Positions 46,733 through 59,555 of a stretch of DNA of 64,000 nt are shown here, piece after piece. The first letter of the stretch is position 1. Each line of letters opens with the position of its first letter. A program made the translations under genes and the position numbers. Location of the stretch: positions 105,793,812 through 105,857,811 of the forward strand of contig CM034546.1 in assembly GCA_020055645.1 (NCBI GenBank), in the 5' to 3' direction. Below the pieces are notes generated by a model, which worked only from the letters and a program-made list of their open reading frames with translations, made no database searches and had not been told where the DNA came from. The DNA comes from Tomocerus qinae (lineage: Eukaryota; Arthropoda; Collembola; Entomobryomorpha; Tomoceridae).

Positions 46733-49457
46733 AAGACAGAAAAGATAATCGGTATCAGTACCTAAATAGCTAAAATAGATTTTGACTAGCGAAAACTATT
46801 ATCTTCGTCAACCGTAAGAATTATTGTATGCAATTACATCTTAAGATCGTATAACTACAAATGGACTGGCACGAAAAGTTTTTGTTTGATGGTTTACCTC
46901 TCCCATCCAGCGCATTTATTATTATTGTCAGTCAGTCAATCCAGTTAATTTACTTGATGAGTCGAAATCGTGCCGAAGCCAAGTCCATGTGTGATTGTGA
47001 TGAATTCATCAGTCCTCCGCAGGTGAATTACATTCAATTATTATCATAATATTTACCTTACAGTAGAATCGAGGGAAAAATTGAAATTACTCACTATTAT
47101 AGTAACTAAAGTATATTACTACGTATGTATAGTATATTATAGTGATATACACACCACACACTACTGTATAACACTAAAAACGTATTTGCTTACCTGTATT
47201 TTATCTCGAGAATTTACGGTTAATTCGATAGATTTATCATTCTTTTCATGAAATCGTGACAGCCGTCTGTACGATTATTATTATGTACTTTTTTCTTTGA
47301 CCTGGAGTAATAATAGCAATTGCCTATTAGAAATTAGTAGACTATCTATATAATATTATATAGTAGAGTAAGAGAGTAGTATAAATATCGTCGTGTAAGA
47401 AGCTATCATGAAATACTATGAAATACATATAATAATAATAATATATAATAGACATATTTACAGACTATAATGATAGTAATAATATAAATATTATGAAAAG
47501 AGTAATAATGGTTTCCGTTTTATTATTAAAATAGCGTTTATTACTATATTGTACCGTTTACGTGCCTAGATGGTTACATAATATAGTTTCATTACTTTAC
47601 TACATTACATTACGAAGTGGTAGGGATAGGTTAAAGTTAAGATCTTTACGTTTACATAATATTTACCAACCAATATGATATGATGTAATACTATTATTAT
47701 TACACTACTACTGTTAAAGTTGAATTTAGTTGTAGTCTGTTTGTCTTCTGAACTGATTGCATACAAAATAATGTTGTTCATAACATAATACAATGCATAT
47801 TATATAAATAATAATAATAATAAAAAAATAACTACTCTATGCATTTGAGACATTAGCTTATATGAGAGTATAATATAAATAGTTGCATTGAACTAACTTG
47901 AGTACTATTACTTGTAGTTTATAGTAGAGACGAGAAATGATTATTGTATAATTCTGTATATCAAAACGTGTCTAAGGAAATCTAGATTCCTCCATTTTCC
48001 TCTTTCCTTTACTTTATTGAGTTTGATTGAAGTGAAGATATCACTTTTAGGTTAACTTACCTTTACCTTACTTTACTTTGTCTATTCGCAGATACAAAAA
48101 AGTCAGCAAAGAATTACTAATATGGAGCAAAAGGGGATTGCGTTGCTGAAACAAAAATCGTGCTTATATATAAATATATATATATCCTCATCGTATATTA
48201 CTTATGTAGTAGTTGTAGCAAAAAAAATGAGATGAATTTCATCTACCTGTTCAAAAAAGTGCATGCAAAACCATTCCATATTTCCATGAATTGGTTTTGT
48301 GTGCGAGTTGTAAAAATATTATAGTTGTTCTTAATTGACAGTCAGTACCTTGCATGTACCTACTAAAGTCCAAGACTTGTTCGCAAATACTTTTAAGTAT
48401 AATCTGGATAACTTTTTTCTTTTGTTGTAGGGATGGTTGTATTATTATTTAAAGTAGTTAACAATTATTAACACTTGGAATGACAAAGCAATTATGGAAG
48501 TAAAACAAAGGCTAAAAAAGAGTTGATGATAGTTATGTTTTAATTATTCACTAATTCACTCGTCAGCCTACGTACTAATATCACATATTAATAATATTTC
48601 TATTTTCTATCGAGTATATTACTATGAATATTATAATAATATTTTATTGTAATGTAAAATTATGTTACTTGATTTATTCTCTAACGTGTACTATGACTGT
48701 TTGTTGTGTGTTTTGTGATTATTAACAAAAAATACTATGAAATCATTGGATTGAATTAGTTCTTCTTTTGAATGTTTGCTTTTTTTGAGTAGGGTAGTTA
48801 AATAGTTTGGTTTGGGTTAGACTAGAATATGAGTTAAGTAGCGCTCGGTCGAACTAAGGTGTCTTATCTGTTTTTTGCCTTTTGATTTGGATTGATTGCT
48901 GCTGACCTGACCTGATCTTACAGTAGTTGGTTAGATTTCCGGTGGGATACATAGTTACATGTAGAAATAAATGTATTACTACGTTATGCTTATGATTTAA
49001 TTTCCCTCTTGCTTATACACACATTACAGAATACATATAAATGCAAAAAAATATTATACAATAATATAGTCTTATGCAATCTGTAATAAATTTTTGTTTT
49101 CTCTGTTTCTCTTACATAGAGCTCATCGCAGAGAGTAGTGAGGGTTCTTAGATATTATTATACTACTTTCTTTAAAAACCTGTGTCATTTATCATATCCA
49201 TATCAAATCGTTAATTATGTTAACCTCACTATTACTGTAACATGTAACTGTAACTTACCTAGAATTATCTTTGAAAGCGCTGCGCTACTGTTACTTTACT
49301 GCTATACATTTAAAGACGTATGTTACACAGATGGAAGCCATCTTCGGCTTTTTTTGGATTTGATTATGGTGTTATTGTCATTTTATGTACTATAGATTCA
49401 CTATTATAAGCGTGTTTACGTTAAAAAATATAATATTATGCTATTATGGTAACTTTC

Positions 49458-49463
49458 AATAAA
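49458..49463 (+). terminator. Candidate LARP1 poly(A) signal
   Basis: AATAAA followed by a T-rich stretch. Using it would give a 3' UTR of about 2.7 kb; earlier AATAAA-like hexamers in the A-rich microsatellites cannot be excluded. Confidence 0.35.
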
Positions 49464-49557
49464 GATCGACTATTTCAAATTCCTTTTGTCATCTCTCTAA
49501 TTTACATCCGAATTTATGACTTCTTTCCGACTATGCATAAGTAGATGGTAAAAAGTG

Positions 49558-49601
49558 TTTATTTAGACTAATGCACATTAGATTTACGATTTCGATTTAT
49601 T
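49558..49601 (-). terminator. Candidate MSL2 poly(A) signals
   Basis: On the minus strand AATAAA reads at 49596-49601 and again at 49558-49563, about 660-700 nt past the MSL2 stop. Confidence 0.35.
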
Positions 49602-50226
49602 TAGTAAATGCAATATTCCTTAATCACACACATATATGTAATTTCACATGAAATGGTTTTACCTTTTACACGCTCGTTCAGAACATTCAGAGTATAGTGG
49701 TAATAACACAGTAACCTATCATTTCTCCTGACAATAATAGTATATTGGGATTGGGATACACAGATACAAGATACAACACCTAAAAGTACATCAATCTTAA
49801 AATCCTATTTTAAACAGATATTTGTTTTAACCAGACAACATTTAACCATGAAGTAAGTCACGAGATTATACATAAGTCATGCGAAACATCAATTTTAACA
49901 GCTTAAGAGTACTTCCTAGCTAAACAAAAAATATAACCGTATATCCGAACTTTTGTTTTTTACAAAAGTTTTGTACTGAAGTGTACTATATGTACTATAA
50001 TTATTATGTATTTATCGCTATGTTATCATAAAGGGAAAGAAGGGAGATGTAGCGAACGCATAAGATGATTCGGGCAAAATGTGATGCTTCAGCGGAATTA
50101 ACTTTAACTAGAGTTGACCAAATAGTTGTGATGAAGGATTGCATTAAAAATAGTGAGGATTTATGAAAGGAATAATAAAAAGGGCACCTTTCTTCATTCA
50201 TCTTCATAAAAATAATCTACTCTTGA

Positions 50227-50251
50227 ATTGCCGTCTGTTGAGGACGGCAAT
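50227..50251 (-). other. MSL2 3' UTR stem-loop
   Basis: A perfect 9-bp stem (ATTGCCGTC with GACGGCAAT) and a 7-nt loop (CTCAACA on the transcript strand) begin 11 nt after the MSL2 stop codon. It stands out against an AT-rich background because the stem is half G/C. Confidence 0.6.
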
Positions 50252-50262
50252 AAAAACGTATG

Positions 50263-53200
50263 CTATAGATCCATCTGATGCTGAGAATCTTCAAGAAGGG
50301 AATCGCTTTTGATATTTTGAATGTTAAGTTCCTGCAGACTATGTACATTTTGAATTGTCGGAAGTTCGGCCTGTCCAGCGTGCAAAGACGAGACTGTCGA
50401 AGGATGGCTCACACTTAAAATTGGCAAGGGGATTGAAAACCCTGCGAAATTCGCCACCGTCCCCAACGGGTAAATTGTAGAGGTAAACGCTTGATCTGGA
50501 AACAAATTCACTTCAATCTTCCCAATAAGGCCAAAATTACAAATAAAAACGGATTAGACAAAAAGTAAAAATTATTTTCTCTCACTTAACATACTTGGCT
50601 GGATTCGGTTATAGATTTGCTGAACTGTTTGTGGCTGCTGAGTGTGCGCTCCAGTTACCAGATTGACACTAGTCGTAGAAATAGGAACGCTGGACACAAG
50701 AGATGCAGCTGTGATAGATGTCAAAGGGACAGTTGTATTTGTTTTTGTGTCTATTACTGCGTTGATGCCCTGCAATAATTTTTTACCTCCGGGTAAATGA
50801 GGATTTCGACATCCCTTACAGCGACAGTCGTAGCAACCCATATTTTCAACATAACATGGACATCTGTCAACATAGAGTATAGCATTATTCATTTTTATTT
50901 TTGCTAATATTTAATCAGGAATGGAATTCACAATAGCCGGTTGAAATTACCTCTGGCCACAACATGTCAAATTCCCGGGTTGGGCTGCTGCATTTCCGCA
51001 GCGGCAACCTCCACGGCGGGATTTCGGCTTTGGCAATCGAACCTATAGTACATTCAACCACATAACATCCACAATTTCTAGAGGTCGCCATTACGAATTT
51101 TAAAAAAATTAAAAATACTAACTATAAGGCCAAGGGGCAAGATAATTTTAACAATATTTGAAAGTTTGTATGTTTTTGTTCATATTTGGCTATTAGGTGC
51201 AATTAATATTAACCAAATTTTTTTCGTTAGTCAGACATTATTTCAATTTAGAACATCTTAAGAATATTATACATGACTATTTTATGACAACTAATTCAAC
51301 TAAATGATAATAAACACTGTAGTACACTAAAAAAAGTTCTGGAAGATGACATCCCTCTCCCTTTTGTAGACCACGTTAAGTAACGCTTCATAATTATTAT
51401 GGTTTTCACCTTTCACCATGAAAGCCTGAACTTTATGTATAACTTTCACACAAAGTTTTCACACCATTTCTTGCTTTCTTTCACCAGCGAAAGTTTTAAA
51501 TAGAGTTTAGGCTTCAAAAGAGAAAAGCATTGAGCGTTACTTTATACACAAAACGCAAAGGTTCTAAAAATATACAAAAATGTTCTATTTGTTTTATCAT
51601 AACTGCATTACAAAATAAAATGAACTCACTCAAAATGCGTCTATAACAATGCGTCAACCAAAATTTTCGTAATGAAAGCAGGAAAACAGCAATTTACACA
51701 AGCATTATCAGTAAAAAATGAAAGATCCAAAGGTCCGCCGGTTAGCAATCATAAGCGAAAAGAGAACGGTGTCTGTCTTTATTAAGTCACGTATTAAATT
51801 GATATATTATTGTAAATATCCATTCTTCAAATAGATATGTCATCATTTAAGACAGAAAAATGTATGTTCCCTTTAACGAGTTAATTTACGACAAGCAATT
51901 TAATCTTTCATAACAAAATCTAATTACTAAGCACTGGTGGTCCAGATATAATAACAATAATAATTCTATTTAAACAGGAGTTTTACAAACAACACTATAT
52001 AACATTATAACAAATTAATTACGTCTTAACAATTACATTTCAGTCAGTTCATTGGTAATTATGTCTGTATTTGTACAATATGTAAAAAAAATCAACATTG
52101 TTATCTATATTTGTTACTTTTAATTCTCAATGAAATTCTCATCTGTTCTTTCACCAGAACTTTTACTAGATCATAAACGCAATTATCCTGCTGTAAGGTG
52201 ACTTAGGTGAAGATGGTTTTATAATTTTATTAGGTATAAAAAGAAAGAGAAAGTACTATATGCATGCTGACGTTTTTTTACATATTGTATAATCATTCCA
52301 ATAGATATAAATAAATGGCTTGTTAAATTAACCTCAACCAAAATACTTCGACATTATTTAATGTACTTATCTAGAGGATGATTGTTTACAGCAATTATAC
52401 CAATTTTATCTTATTAATAACTATTGCTCAGTTTCCATCAGGTGCATCACTTATCACGAGATCCTTTTCCCCATAATAATGCTCAGCGTGCATTTACTAT
52501 CATATTATAAATATAAGGCATTGCATGGCAGTCATATTGTTTGACTTTGGCTGAATGGTTTGGCTAATTAACTCCATAACTTTGAACTTATCTTTCTAAA
52601 GTATAAACTACGAGAGCTCTATACACTACAGTGATTTAATACACAATTACTATTAAAGCAAGTGTGTTAAGAACAATAGGAGCAGCTGTTTTCATCTATC
52701 AGTATGTTTAGTACTTGCTTCTCGACTAAATTATTAGGATTTACAGAAGCGACTAGTTAATACTAAGCTACAAGTCTAACAATTGGAGTAATATTTACAA
52801 AATAACGAAAGAAGCAAAACGATAACAATGCATTTGCATATATAAATACTAGAAGGAATTATCACGATAACAATTTTGGCCTGGACTCTGGGATAAATCC
52901 GCCTGAACACTTTATAATATGAAGATTCTCAAAAATACATCTATTAAGACTTGAAGATTATATTTTATGACAAAATAGTTCTCTGATCCTGTACTATATA
53001 AAGATCACGTTAAGCGATAATATTTCTTGCATGGTATGACTATTAAAACAAAATAGACTATAAATCACTTTACTTTTTCTTCTTTCGCCCGGACTTACCC
53101 TTAACATGCTTCCCCATCATATCATTCATAGTCAACATTGACATTCGCTCAAGAACAACAGAACAGTCTTTAGTTTGGTAAGCAATTTTATTAGGCAGAG

Positions 53201-54720
53201 CAGATTTTACCTTCAATTTCTTTGCTGGCCCATTAACTTCATCCGCTCGCACAACCGTACCAACAATTCCGGCAGACAATGAATTATTTGCTGCCACAGA
53301 TCGACCAACTAGGGACACAACTGGGACTGCACTCTCTTTAGCAACTGGTTTCACCATGGATTGGGCAGACGAGGTTGGAACTTCGGAAGGCAGACTTGAA
53401 GGTCCACATGGAGATGGAATCTGTATAGGAAATGCAGCGCTTCCAGAGGAAAATTCCAAGACTTTACTAGCGTCTGACCATTTCTGGACAATTGGGACTT
53501 GGCTCTTTCGAGTTGCAATCGGAGGGCTTAAAGTTGCTGCGGAACGAATATTTGCAGTTGTAGCAGGACTCTGTTTCATCAGTGACACCGTGCGCCCTTC
53601 AATGCTGGCAAGACTATTAGTTAATTTGATTGAGTGTTGTACTAAAGGTTCGCGGTTAGAGGTCGAAGTTGAAACAGTTGCGGTCGAGGCTCGTGTCCTT
53701 CCGTTCGCTATTGGTGAAACTGGTTGCAATGCCTTCACAGGAGAAGATCCTCTATCTTTGAGATTGCTATTATGTATACTTAACGCTGCTGTTTGAGTTG
53801 AAACGGAAATTTGGTCTATAGTCGTCTGCAAGTAGAAAGATTTTACCAAAATGTAAATATGCAAATAATTCATACTTCATTATTCAATATTTAAAAATTA
53901 ACCTTCTTGTGACTGCGATCAGATGAATCCATAGGGCCATCTTTTATTCTGGAATTGTCTAGTCCACTTTCATCTGATGCATTCTTTCGCCCGCTTGGCC
54001 CATATTCTAATTGCATGTTTCTTAGCCTAGAAACAGATGATGATTCTGCAGATCTGTTTTGTATGATTTCTAATTCAGCGTCCACGTCTATTTCTTTTGC
54101 ATCCCTTAAAGCTCCTTCTACAACAATGTCAATGAGACCTGACGAATCAAATGTGGGATCTACTTCTGCCTTTATTTCCAAGATACGCTGGCATTCTTTG
54201 GTCAGCAGGAAGTATTTGCAGAATTTCTTATAGCCCTGCATCAACAACGTAAGGGCACTATCTTCCGAATATACAGTCCAATTGTAACATCTTTGGCATG
54301 AGTTTTTCTCGGTGCGAGGTTGGCCTCTGCAATCTAAATATAAATATAAACACAATTTAATCGTAATAATCCATCAATACAAAAATCTACAATAATATAT
54401 TTTAAACTTGTACCTGCCATCTAAGCATATATACAAAAAATCTAAACCAGTATTCGTTTAACTACATGTATAACTACAATGAATAATATGAATTTCGTGA
54501 CCCTTTACTAACCTTTACAAACAAAGTGATTACACGAAGGTGGTGCAAGAGGTTGTTCTATTGGAAGCAGCTCATTACATACTGCACATGTAAGAGTTTC
54601 TCTTAATTTAGGAATGGAGTCTGCAAAGTTGACCAGATCAAGTCCATTCGGACCCCCATTAGGTCCCATGATGTGCTTCCATGTATTTGTGTACAGTTCC
54701 ATGACTTCCGGTCGAACCAT
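50263..54720 (-). CDS. MSL2: MSL2, RING/CXC E3 ubiquitin ligase of the MSL complex
   Basis: MSL2 is the RING subunit of the MSL chromatin complex, which supports H4K16 acetylation and ubiquitinates histone H2B; in flies it drives male dosage compensation. Minus-strand exons: 54720-54513, 54333-53903, 53825 to about 53099 or 53074, about 51042-50951, 50863-50595, 50495-50263. Exon 1 starts the RING (LTCAVCNELL then PPSCNHFVCK); exon 2 completes it (CQRCYNW) and continues with YKKFCKYF, like the helix after the vertebrate RING. Exon 3 is Ser/Thr/Pro-rich linker with a basic end. The CXC domain spans exons 4-5 (GGCRCGN, LTCCGQRCPCY, GCYDCRCKGCRNP). Junctions 1-2, 2-3, 4-5 and 5-6 are in phase. 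Junction 3-4 is unresolved: the best donor (AGG|GTAAGT after 53099) is phase 1, whereas the best acceptor (CTATAG before 51042) needs phase 0. An inner acceptor at 51008 restores frame (641 residues), or a small exon has been missed. Confidence 0.9.
51043..53073 (-). other. MSL2 intron 3 (about 2 kb)
   Basis: AT-rich interval between the linker exon and the CXC exon. No open frame above 60 codons and no recognised feature. A short missed exon could lie here because the flanking exons do not join in phase. Confidence 0.6.
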
Positions 54721-55998
54721 TTTGTTCCTGAGAGGTCTAAATGCTTAAATTGATTCTATATTTGGGTATAAATATATTTTTCTTGTCTAAGATACTGCAT
54801 TTGAAATTGTGAGTACACCACAATATATCAACACTGCGCCAGTTCTTCTGTTAGTTCGAAGGTCACCACATTTTCAGTTTCCTTTTACAACAAAAATTCA
54901 AAAACATATATTGTATAAAATAAATAAAATATACAATTTAAGCTTATAATCTGTATAGTGTATACCAAAACCTCAATTTAACTCAAAAGAATCGAAGAAA
55001 TTTACGTTTATACCTATAAGCTACTTATTACATATTATTTGAATGATGAATATGTTCTAAGTTTTATTAAACGGACATATTATTTATGAACTCGGGAGCT
55101 CACATCAAATACTTCTGAATTTTTAACAGTTTGAGTTGTATGAAATACAATTATTTTTTGAATTTGGGATCAACCAAACCATTTTACCTCAGGTTGTCAG
55201 CCTCTTGTTTGGTATTCTTCCAACATCCAACGACGCACTGACCGACACGACGATTCAATTTTAAGAATAAAAGCAATACAGGAAAAAGAAGCTTAGAGAT
55301 ATTGAATACCAGAAATCTATAATTTTAATTAATCGCTTTTTAATTGTTGTCAAGAAAAGTGGCTCTTGCCAGCTGACAATTTATATATGAGATGACAAAA
55401 CAAAGCAAAACTGTGACTAATTCTAAATAGGTACCTAAAGAAATTCAAGGAATTGTTTGATACATGTGTTGCTAAATCTACTTAAATTCTAAGCGGGTAA
55501 CTTGCAAAATGGTTATGCAAGAGTACATACAGATAATAGTCTCACAGTCACATAGTTTTCTGTTGACGCTCACTTCAGCCAAGAACGTTACATCTTCCAG
55601 TCGGATGACTTGAATGCGGATCATCTCATTCCGAATTGGCTGTCTTTGGCTGATCATTTATAATTTTGAGTTAATGATTTGCTATTACACTACACACTTA
55701 ACTTTCATTCATGAGCTAAAAGAAAAAATAGGTGCCCGTAGAAGTTATTTGGTTTAACAAAATGGACGTGAGAAAAATGTTAAGATTGTCAAACCAGCCA
55801 GTATATTGTGTTGGTTTTTTTATTTGTATCGATAAAGATATCGACGGTTACACTACTTTGCTATCTAAGTGGCAATGAAACTGACGAAGACCCTTTGTAA
55901 TTTTTTATTTTTACAAAATGGGTTAATTTCAAAAATTTTTGACTAAATAAAGTAACATTGACGTAAATATATGCGATGCGAAAACATTAATTTTGTAA

Positions 55999-56066
55999 CT
56001 GCATTTTAAATGTATTGATATATTGGTTGTAGCTGCATTTAAAACGTATTGGTACATTGGTTTTTT
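55999..56066. repeat. Two-copy 34-bp tandem repeat
   Basis: Both copies start CTGCATTT and run through a TATTG..A..ATTGGTT block, with several substitutions between them. No function inferred. Confidence 0.55.
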
Positions 56067-56776
56067 AACTTAACATGCATTTAAAATATTTACAACATGC
56101 ATCCCATAATATGTAAGGGTGATTGTGTTAAGTCGTTTGGTGATTGGACCAAGTATAGTATGATAATCTTAAGATTGGGCACGGTTAGGGGAATTCCGGT
56201 TTGGACATACAGTTGAACGATGAACAAACTAGTCGGCAGTCCGTTTTTAAGGAAGAAAAGGACAATATAGTGATGTGAGAAACCTACCAACGGAAACACA
56301 CTTAATTAAAGTTTTGTGGTAAGTGTGCTCAAAATATATCAATCCAAGAAAATTCATTTTTTGGAATTTTAATTCAGGAGCTTGATCATTGATTTCCGAA
56401 AATTAGATTTTCTGATTATTTTAATCTGCACGGTGGTAGCTGGTAGGCTCAGTTTTTACTGCAGATTTGTAGCCTTAATCGATGTGGCCTTTGAAGAAGC
56501 ACATGAAAAGGTTAAAAATGTGGTGTTTGTAATTTGCAATGCAAAGTAGTTTTCCTGATAAATCCAATGATGGATATGGAATAATTTTCAATCCTTTATA
56601 GTATACACCAAAGAAATCATCATCACAAATGCTAACCACACGGTAATCACGACTCGCGAATGTACCTATTATGCACTACATTTCCTATTTCCCACAAAGG
56701 AATAACTTTAATTACAAGGACTCTGCTGGTAAATAAAATTTAAGCGATACGTCATACCACGTACTGTACTGCTATC

Positions 56777-56788
56777 TATATTTAAAAG
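56777..56788 (+). promoter_or_regulatory. Possible TATA element of lectin 1
   Basis: TATATTTAAAAG lies about 120 bp upstream of the lectin 1 start codon, at a distance that would allow a short 5' UTR. Weak evidence in AT-rich DNA. Confidence 0.25.
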
Positions 56789-56902
56789 AAAATTATATTT
56801 ATGACCTACTCTCTGAAGAGTTCACATATTAAAATTCGGAGATATTACATTTGTTTAGTGACTACAGTACATGTAGTTTTATAGTTGTGATTCTAAAATA
56901 CA

Positions 56903-57834
56903 ATGGCTGGGAGAACTTTTATTATAGCATCATTTGCCTTCTTATCTCTGTGCTTGGTCAGCTTGGTAGTATCGAAAGATCAGCTTAAGGAGAAATTGTC
57001 GGTCTATCAATACGACAAAGAGACCAATTCATATTCTTTTCTCGCCAATGAAAGCACTCCAGATATTTCCAATTTTCAATACGACATAACGAATAGTATT
57101 ATTCCCATTATAAACAAAGAAAGTCAGGATCCGGAAGATTTTCCGGACAGTATGGATGTTACCTGTAAAAGTGATTTTAAAGGAGCTTCATGTGGCACAT
57201 TCTCTTTAGTGGGCTGTACTCGATACAAAAGATTTTACGCCGAATCTTCTCTTAAGGTCAGTTTTCTATGAAAAATTTATGCCTAATTTGAAATCTGAAC
57301 TGTTATCGAACTTATATAATTCGACAATATTGATGTTCTGTAGATGGATTGGTTCGATTCGTATGAACTTTGCCGGTCTCACGGAATGATATTAGCCAGC
57401 ATTGAATCCCGCTATGAACAACATATATTAGAAACTTACCTAATTGAAAAGGGTGAGAGAATGGGGAAAATTAATATTATTAACTATTTTGACTAGATAT
57501 TCTATTGGTTTTCACATTTTAAAGTCCAATTATGTATCATTTGTGAATGTGTTATGGTAAATTAGATATCAGGGAAGATTCTTCCTTAAAACCGTATTGG
57601 ACATCCGGTACCGATTTTGGTAGAGGAAACTCGTACATGTGGCTTGCTACTGGAAAGGACTTTAGTTCCTCCTTTAATTATTTTCTTAATGATGAAAAGG
57701 CATTGCACGGAATTGACGGAGTTAGAAAAGATCCAGGTTGTGTACAATTAATGATCAGTTCTGATTCGTCTACATCAGATTATTGGGATGTTAAGGACTG
57801 CTCATCTCTTGGTTTCACTTTATGCCAAATGTAA
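56903..57834 (+). CDS. Secreted C-type lectin-domain protein 1 (calcium motif not conserved)
   Basis: Three exons in phase: 56903-57256, 57344-57452, 57566-57834; 243 residues. A hydrophobic signal peptide (about residues 1-23) is followed by a stem of about 65 residues and a single C-type lectin domain. Landmarks are CGTFSLVGC, the helix WFDSYELCRSHG followed by LASIESRYE (family pattern WxxAxxxC...G..LA.IES..E), PYWTSGT, MWLATGK, and the closing C...YWDVKDCSSLGFTLCQ disulphide segment. The loop that holds EPN or QPD in sugar-binding members reads YFLNDEKALHG, and the WND triplet is WDV, so calcium-dependent sugar binding is probably lost or altered. It lies 1.7 kb before a paralogue with the same exon plan. 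Such proteins are usually extracellular, often immune or cuticular; the ligand here is unknown. Confidence 0.85.
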
Positions 57835-57937
57835 AACAAGTATCTATGTTTATTAATTTAATCCACTTACACACTTACACTGGAAAAAATATTGCGTACT
57901 AAAAATATGTAATTTGTGTCATTTGTCCATTTGAAAC

Positions 57938-57943
57938 AATAAA
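57938..57943 (+). terminator. Poly(A) signal of lectin 1
   Basis: AATAAA about 104 nt after the stop codon, the first canonical signal downstream. Confidence 0.6.
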
Positions 57944-58730
57944 AATAAATTGCCAATTGAAATACAAGCATCTTCTACATTTCTACATCTTCTCCTTTTT
58001 ATTATTTAAACCATTATAGTCATCCATACAAAAATCAAAGTGCACTAAGTACTAAGTACAACGTATAAAACATTCAAAATAAATAGTAACAATATTAAAC
58101 CTCAAATTCACTCATCTTTTACATGTACATAAAGATTTATAACAATAATTTCATACATATTCCCAATTCATGGGTATAATATGTTTATGATAAAACATAT
58201 CCTATTAGATGTCCTAAACTAGTACAAAATTGCATGGTATCCTTTAAAGTGTTTCAAGCTTTCAAGTTCGAAGTAAACCGGGGCAATTTTGTGCACTAGA
58301 AATTGTACATTAAAGTTATTAGCAATTTTAATTCGCACTCGTATTTGTATGAATGTAGTTAGAGTACCAAGGATTATGAACCATTTTTACTTGCATTAAC
58401 CAAGCATGCATAACATAATAGCTCCACTGGATAAATTCTATTAGAAATGTGCTGCTACTCAGCTAATTGTACATTCTGTAAAATGTCATTTTGTTGTTAA
58501 TTTTGCAGAAGCCAATTTATGTAAAGCTAAACCATTGTATGTACCAGACCATTGAAAGCGACCCACAGAGTAGCAAGGATATTTGCCAACTGTGTGACAT
58601 TAAAATTTATTCATAAACCTACAATGAAAGAACCAAGGAAGTAGTTTAGGTTATAGTTAGGAAAATATGATTTGGGTCATAAAAACCTACAATCACTCTT
58701 TTTACTAGTAACTATAAAGACTGCATTGAA

Positions 58731-58810
58731 TAAGTTGGATTAAATTAGGCTAAGTTGATTTAAGTTGGACTAAGTTGGACTAAATTAGACTAAATTGGAC
58801 AAAGTTGGCT
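58731..58810. repeat. Eight-copy 10-bp tandem repeat (TAAGTTGGAC type)
   Basis: Eight consecutive 10-bp units vary around TAAGTTGGAC or TAAATTGGAC with no length change. Further isolated units (CTAAGTTGGAGTAAATTGGG) occur near 59190. Confidence 0.8.
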
Positions 58811-59386
58811 TTTTGGGACTTTTTTATTTTGAGCGTTCAGCCTGTGGGGATGGACATGTCCAACAACCTCGGGATTTTAAGTATTTGTCACAAATGTATC
58901 TTTCTGCTTATATTTTTAAATTGCAGTTAGTTGGAGTCCTCTAAGGATGTCTAAATGATTTAATTAGAATGCAAAAAAATTCCAAGTTTTCATCTGAAGG
59001 TTGACATAGTCCTTCATGGGAATCATAACTCATAAGAAGGTTTAGAAAGATGCAAGTGAGCAGACCAACAAGCCGCCAACAAGCTATGTGCTCTGTTAAT
59101 AGGTGTCCCATGAAGAAGTCTGAAGTCATACTTTGCCATTTATGTTGGTAGCTAAAGCTATACTAGTAGGTCTATGGTTAAGTTTGGGCTAAGTTGGAGT
59201 AAATTGGGCTGCAAACCTAATTTTCCATTTTCTTCTAGAATAAAATCTGTATAGGAAGCTAATGGTAATTTGGGAATTTGTATGACAATGAGAAACAGCA
59301 GAAAATTTTGTTCTGTTTAATTAGGTAAAACCATGATGTGAACGACTAATCCACTTTCACACATAAATAATTCAAGGGTCATGCTG

Positions 59387-59394
59387 TATAAATA
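59387..59394 (+). promoter_or_regulatory. TATA box of lectin 2
   Basis: TATAAATA, a consensus match, 162 bp upstream of the lectin 2 start codon. Transcription would start near 59415-59420, giving a 5' UTR of about 140 nt. Confidence 0.5.
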
Positions 59395-59555
59395 GCTTTG
59401 AAGAACTTTTCTACCACCATTATGAAAGATACACGGGTTTAATTCTCACACTTTCTACTAATGAACGGCAAAAAGCATATATAGTTTATAAATATTTAAC
59501 TTCTTTTATTTTGCAGAACTTGTGTATTTGAGCAAAGTTTTGTTTTGCATTCGCA

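Larger units (their letters stand above)
46733..50262. other. Convergent 3' UTR interval of LARP1 and MSL2
   Basis: AT-rich with ATA/AAT microsatellites (about 47430-47455 and 47800-47830) and a TATATATA run (about 48165-48185). No coding gene recognised. It should contain both 3' UTRs; candidate poly(A) signals are listed separately. Confidence 0.6.
54721..56902. other. Intergenic region between MSL2 and the first lectin
   Basis: Divergent promoter interval, AT-rich, no coding gene recognised. It contains a two-copy 34-bp repeat (55999-56066). Confidence 0.6.
57835..59555. other. Intergenic region between the two lectins
   Basis: Holds the lectin 1 3' UTR, a 10-bp tandem repeat (58731-58810) and the lectin 2 promoter. 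No coding gene recognised. Confidence 0.65.

Noticed and set aside
53356-53796. 146-codon plus-strand open frame
   Set aside because: It is the antisense shadow of the MSL2 linker exon, whose Ser/Thr/Pro-rich codons leave the opposite strand open.
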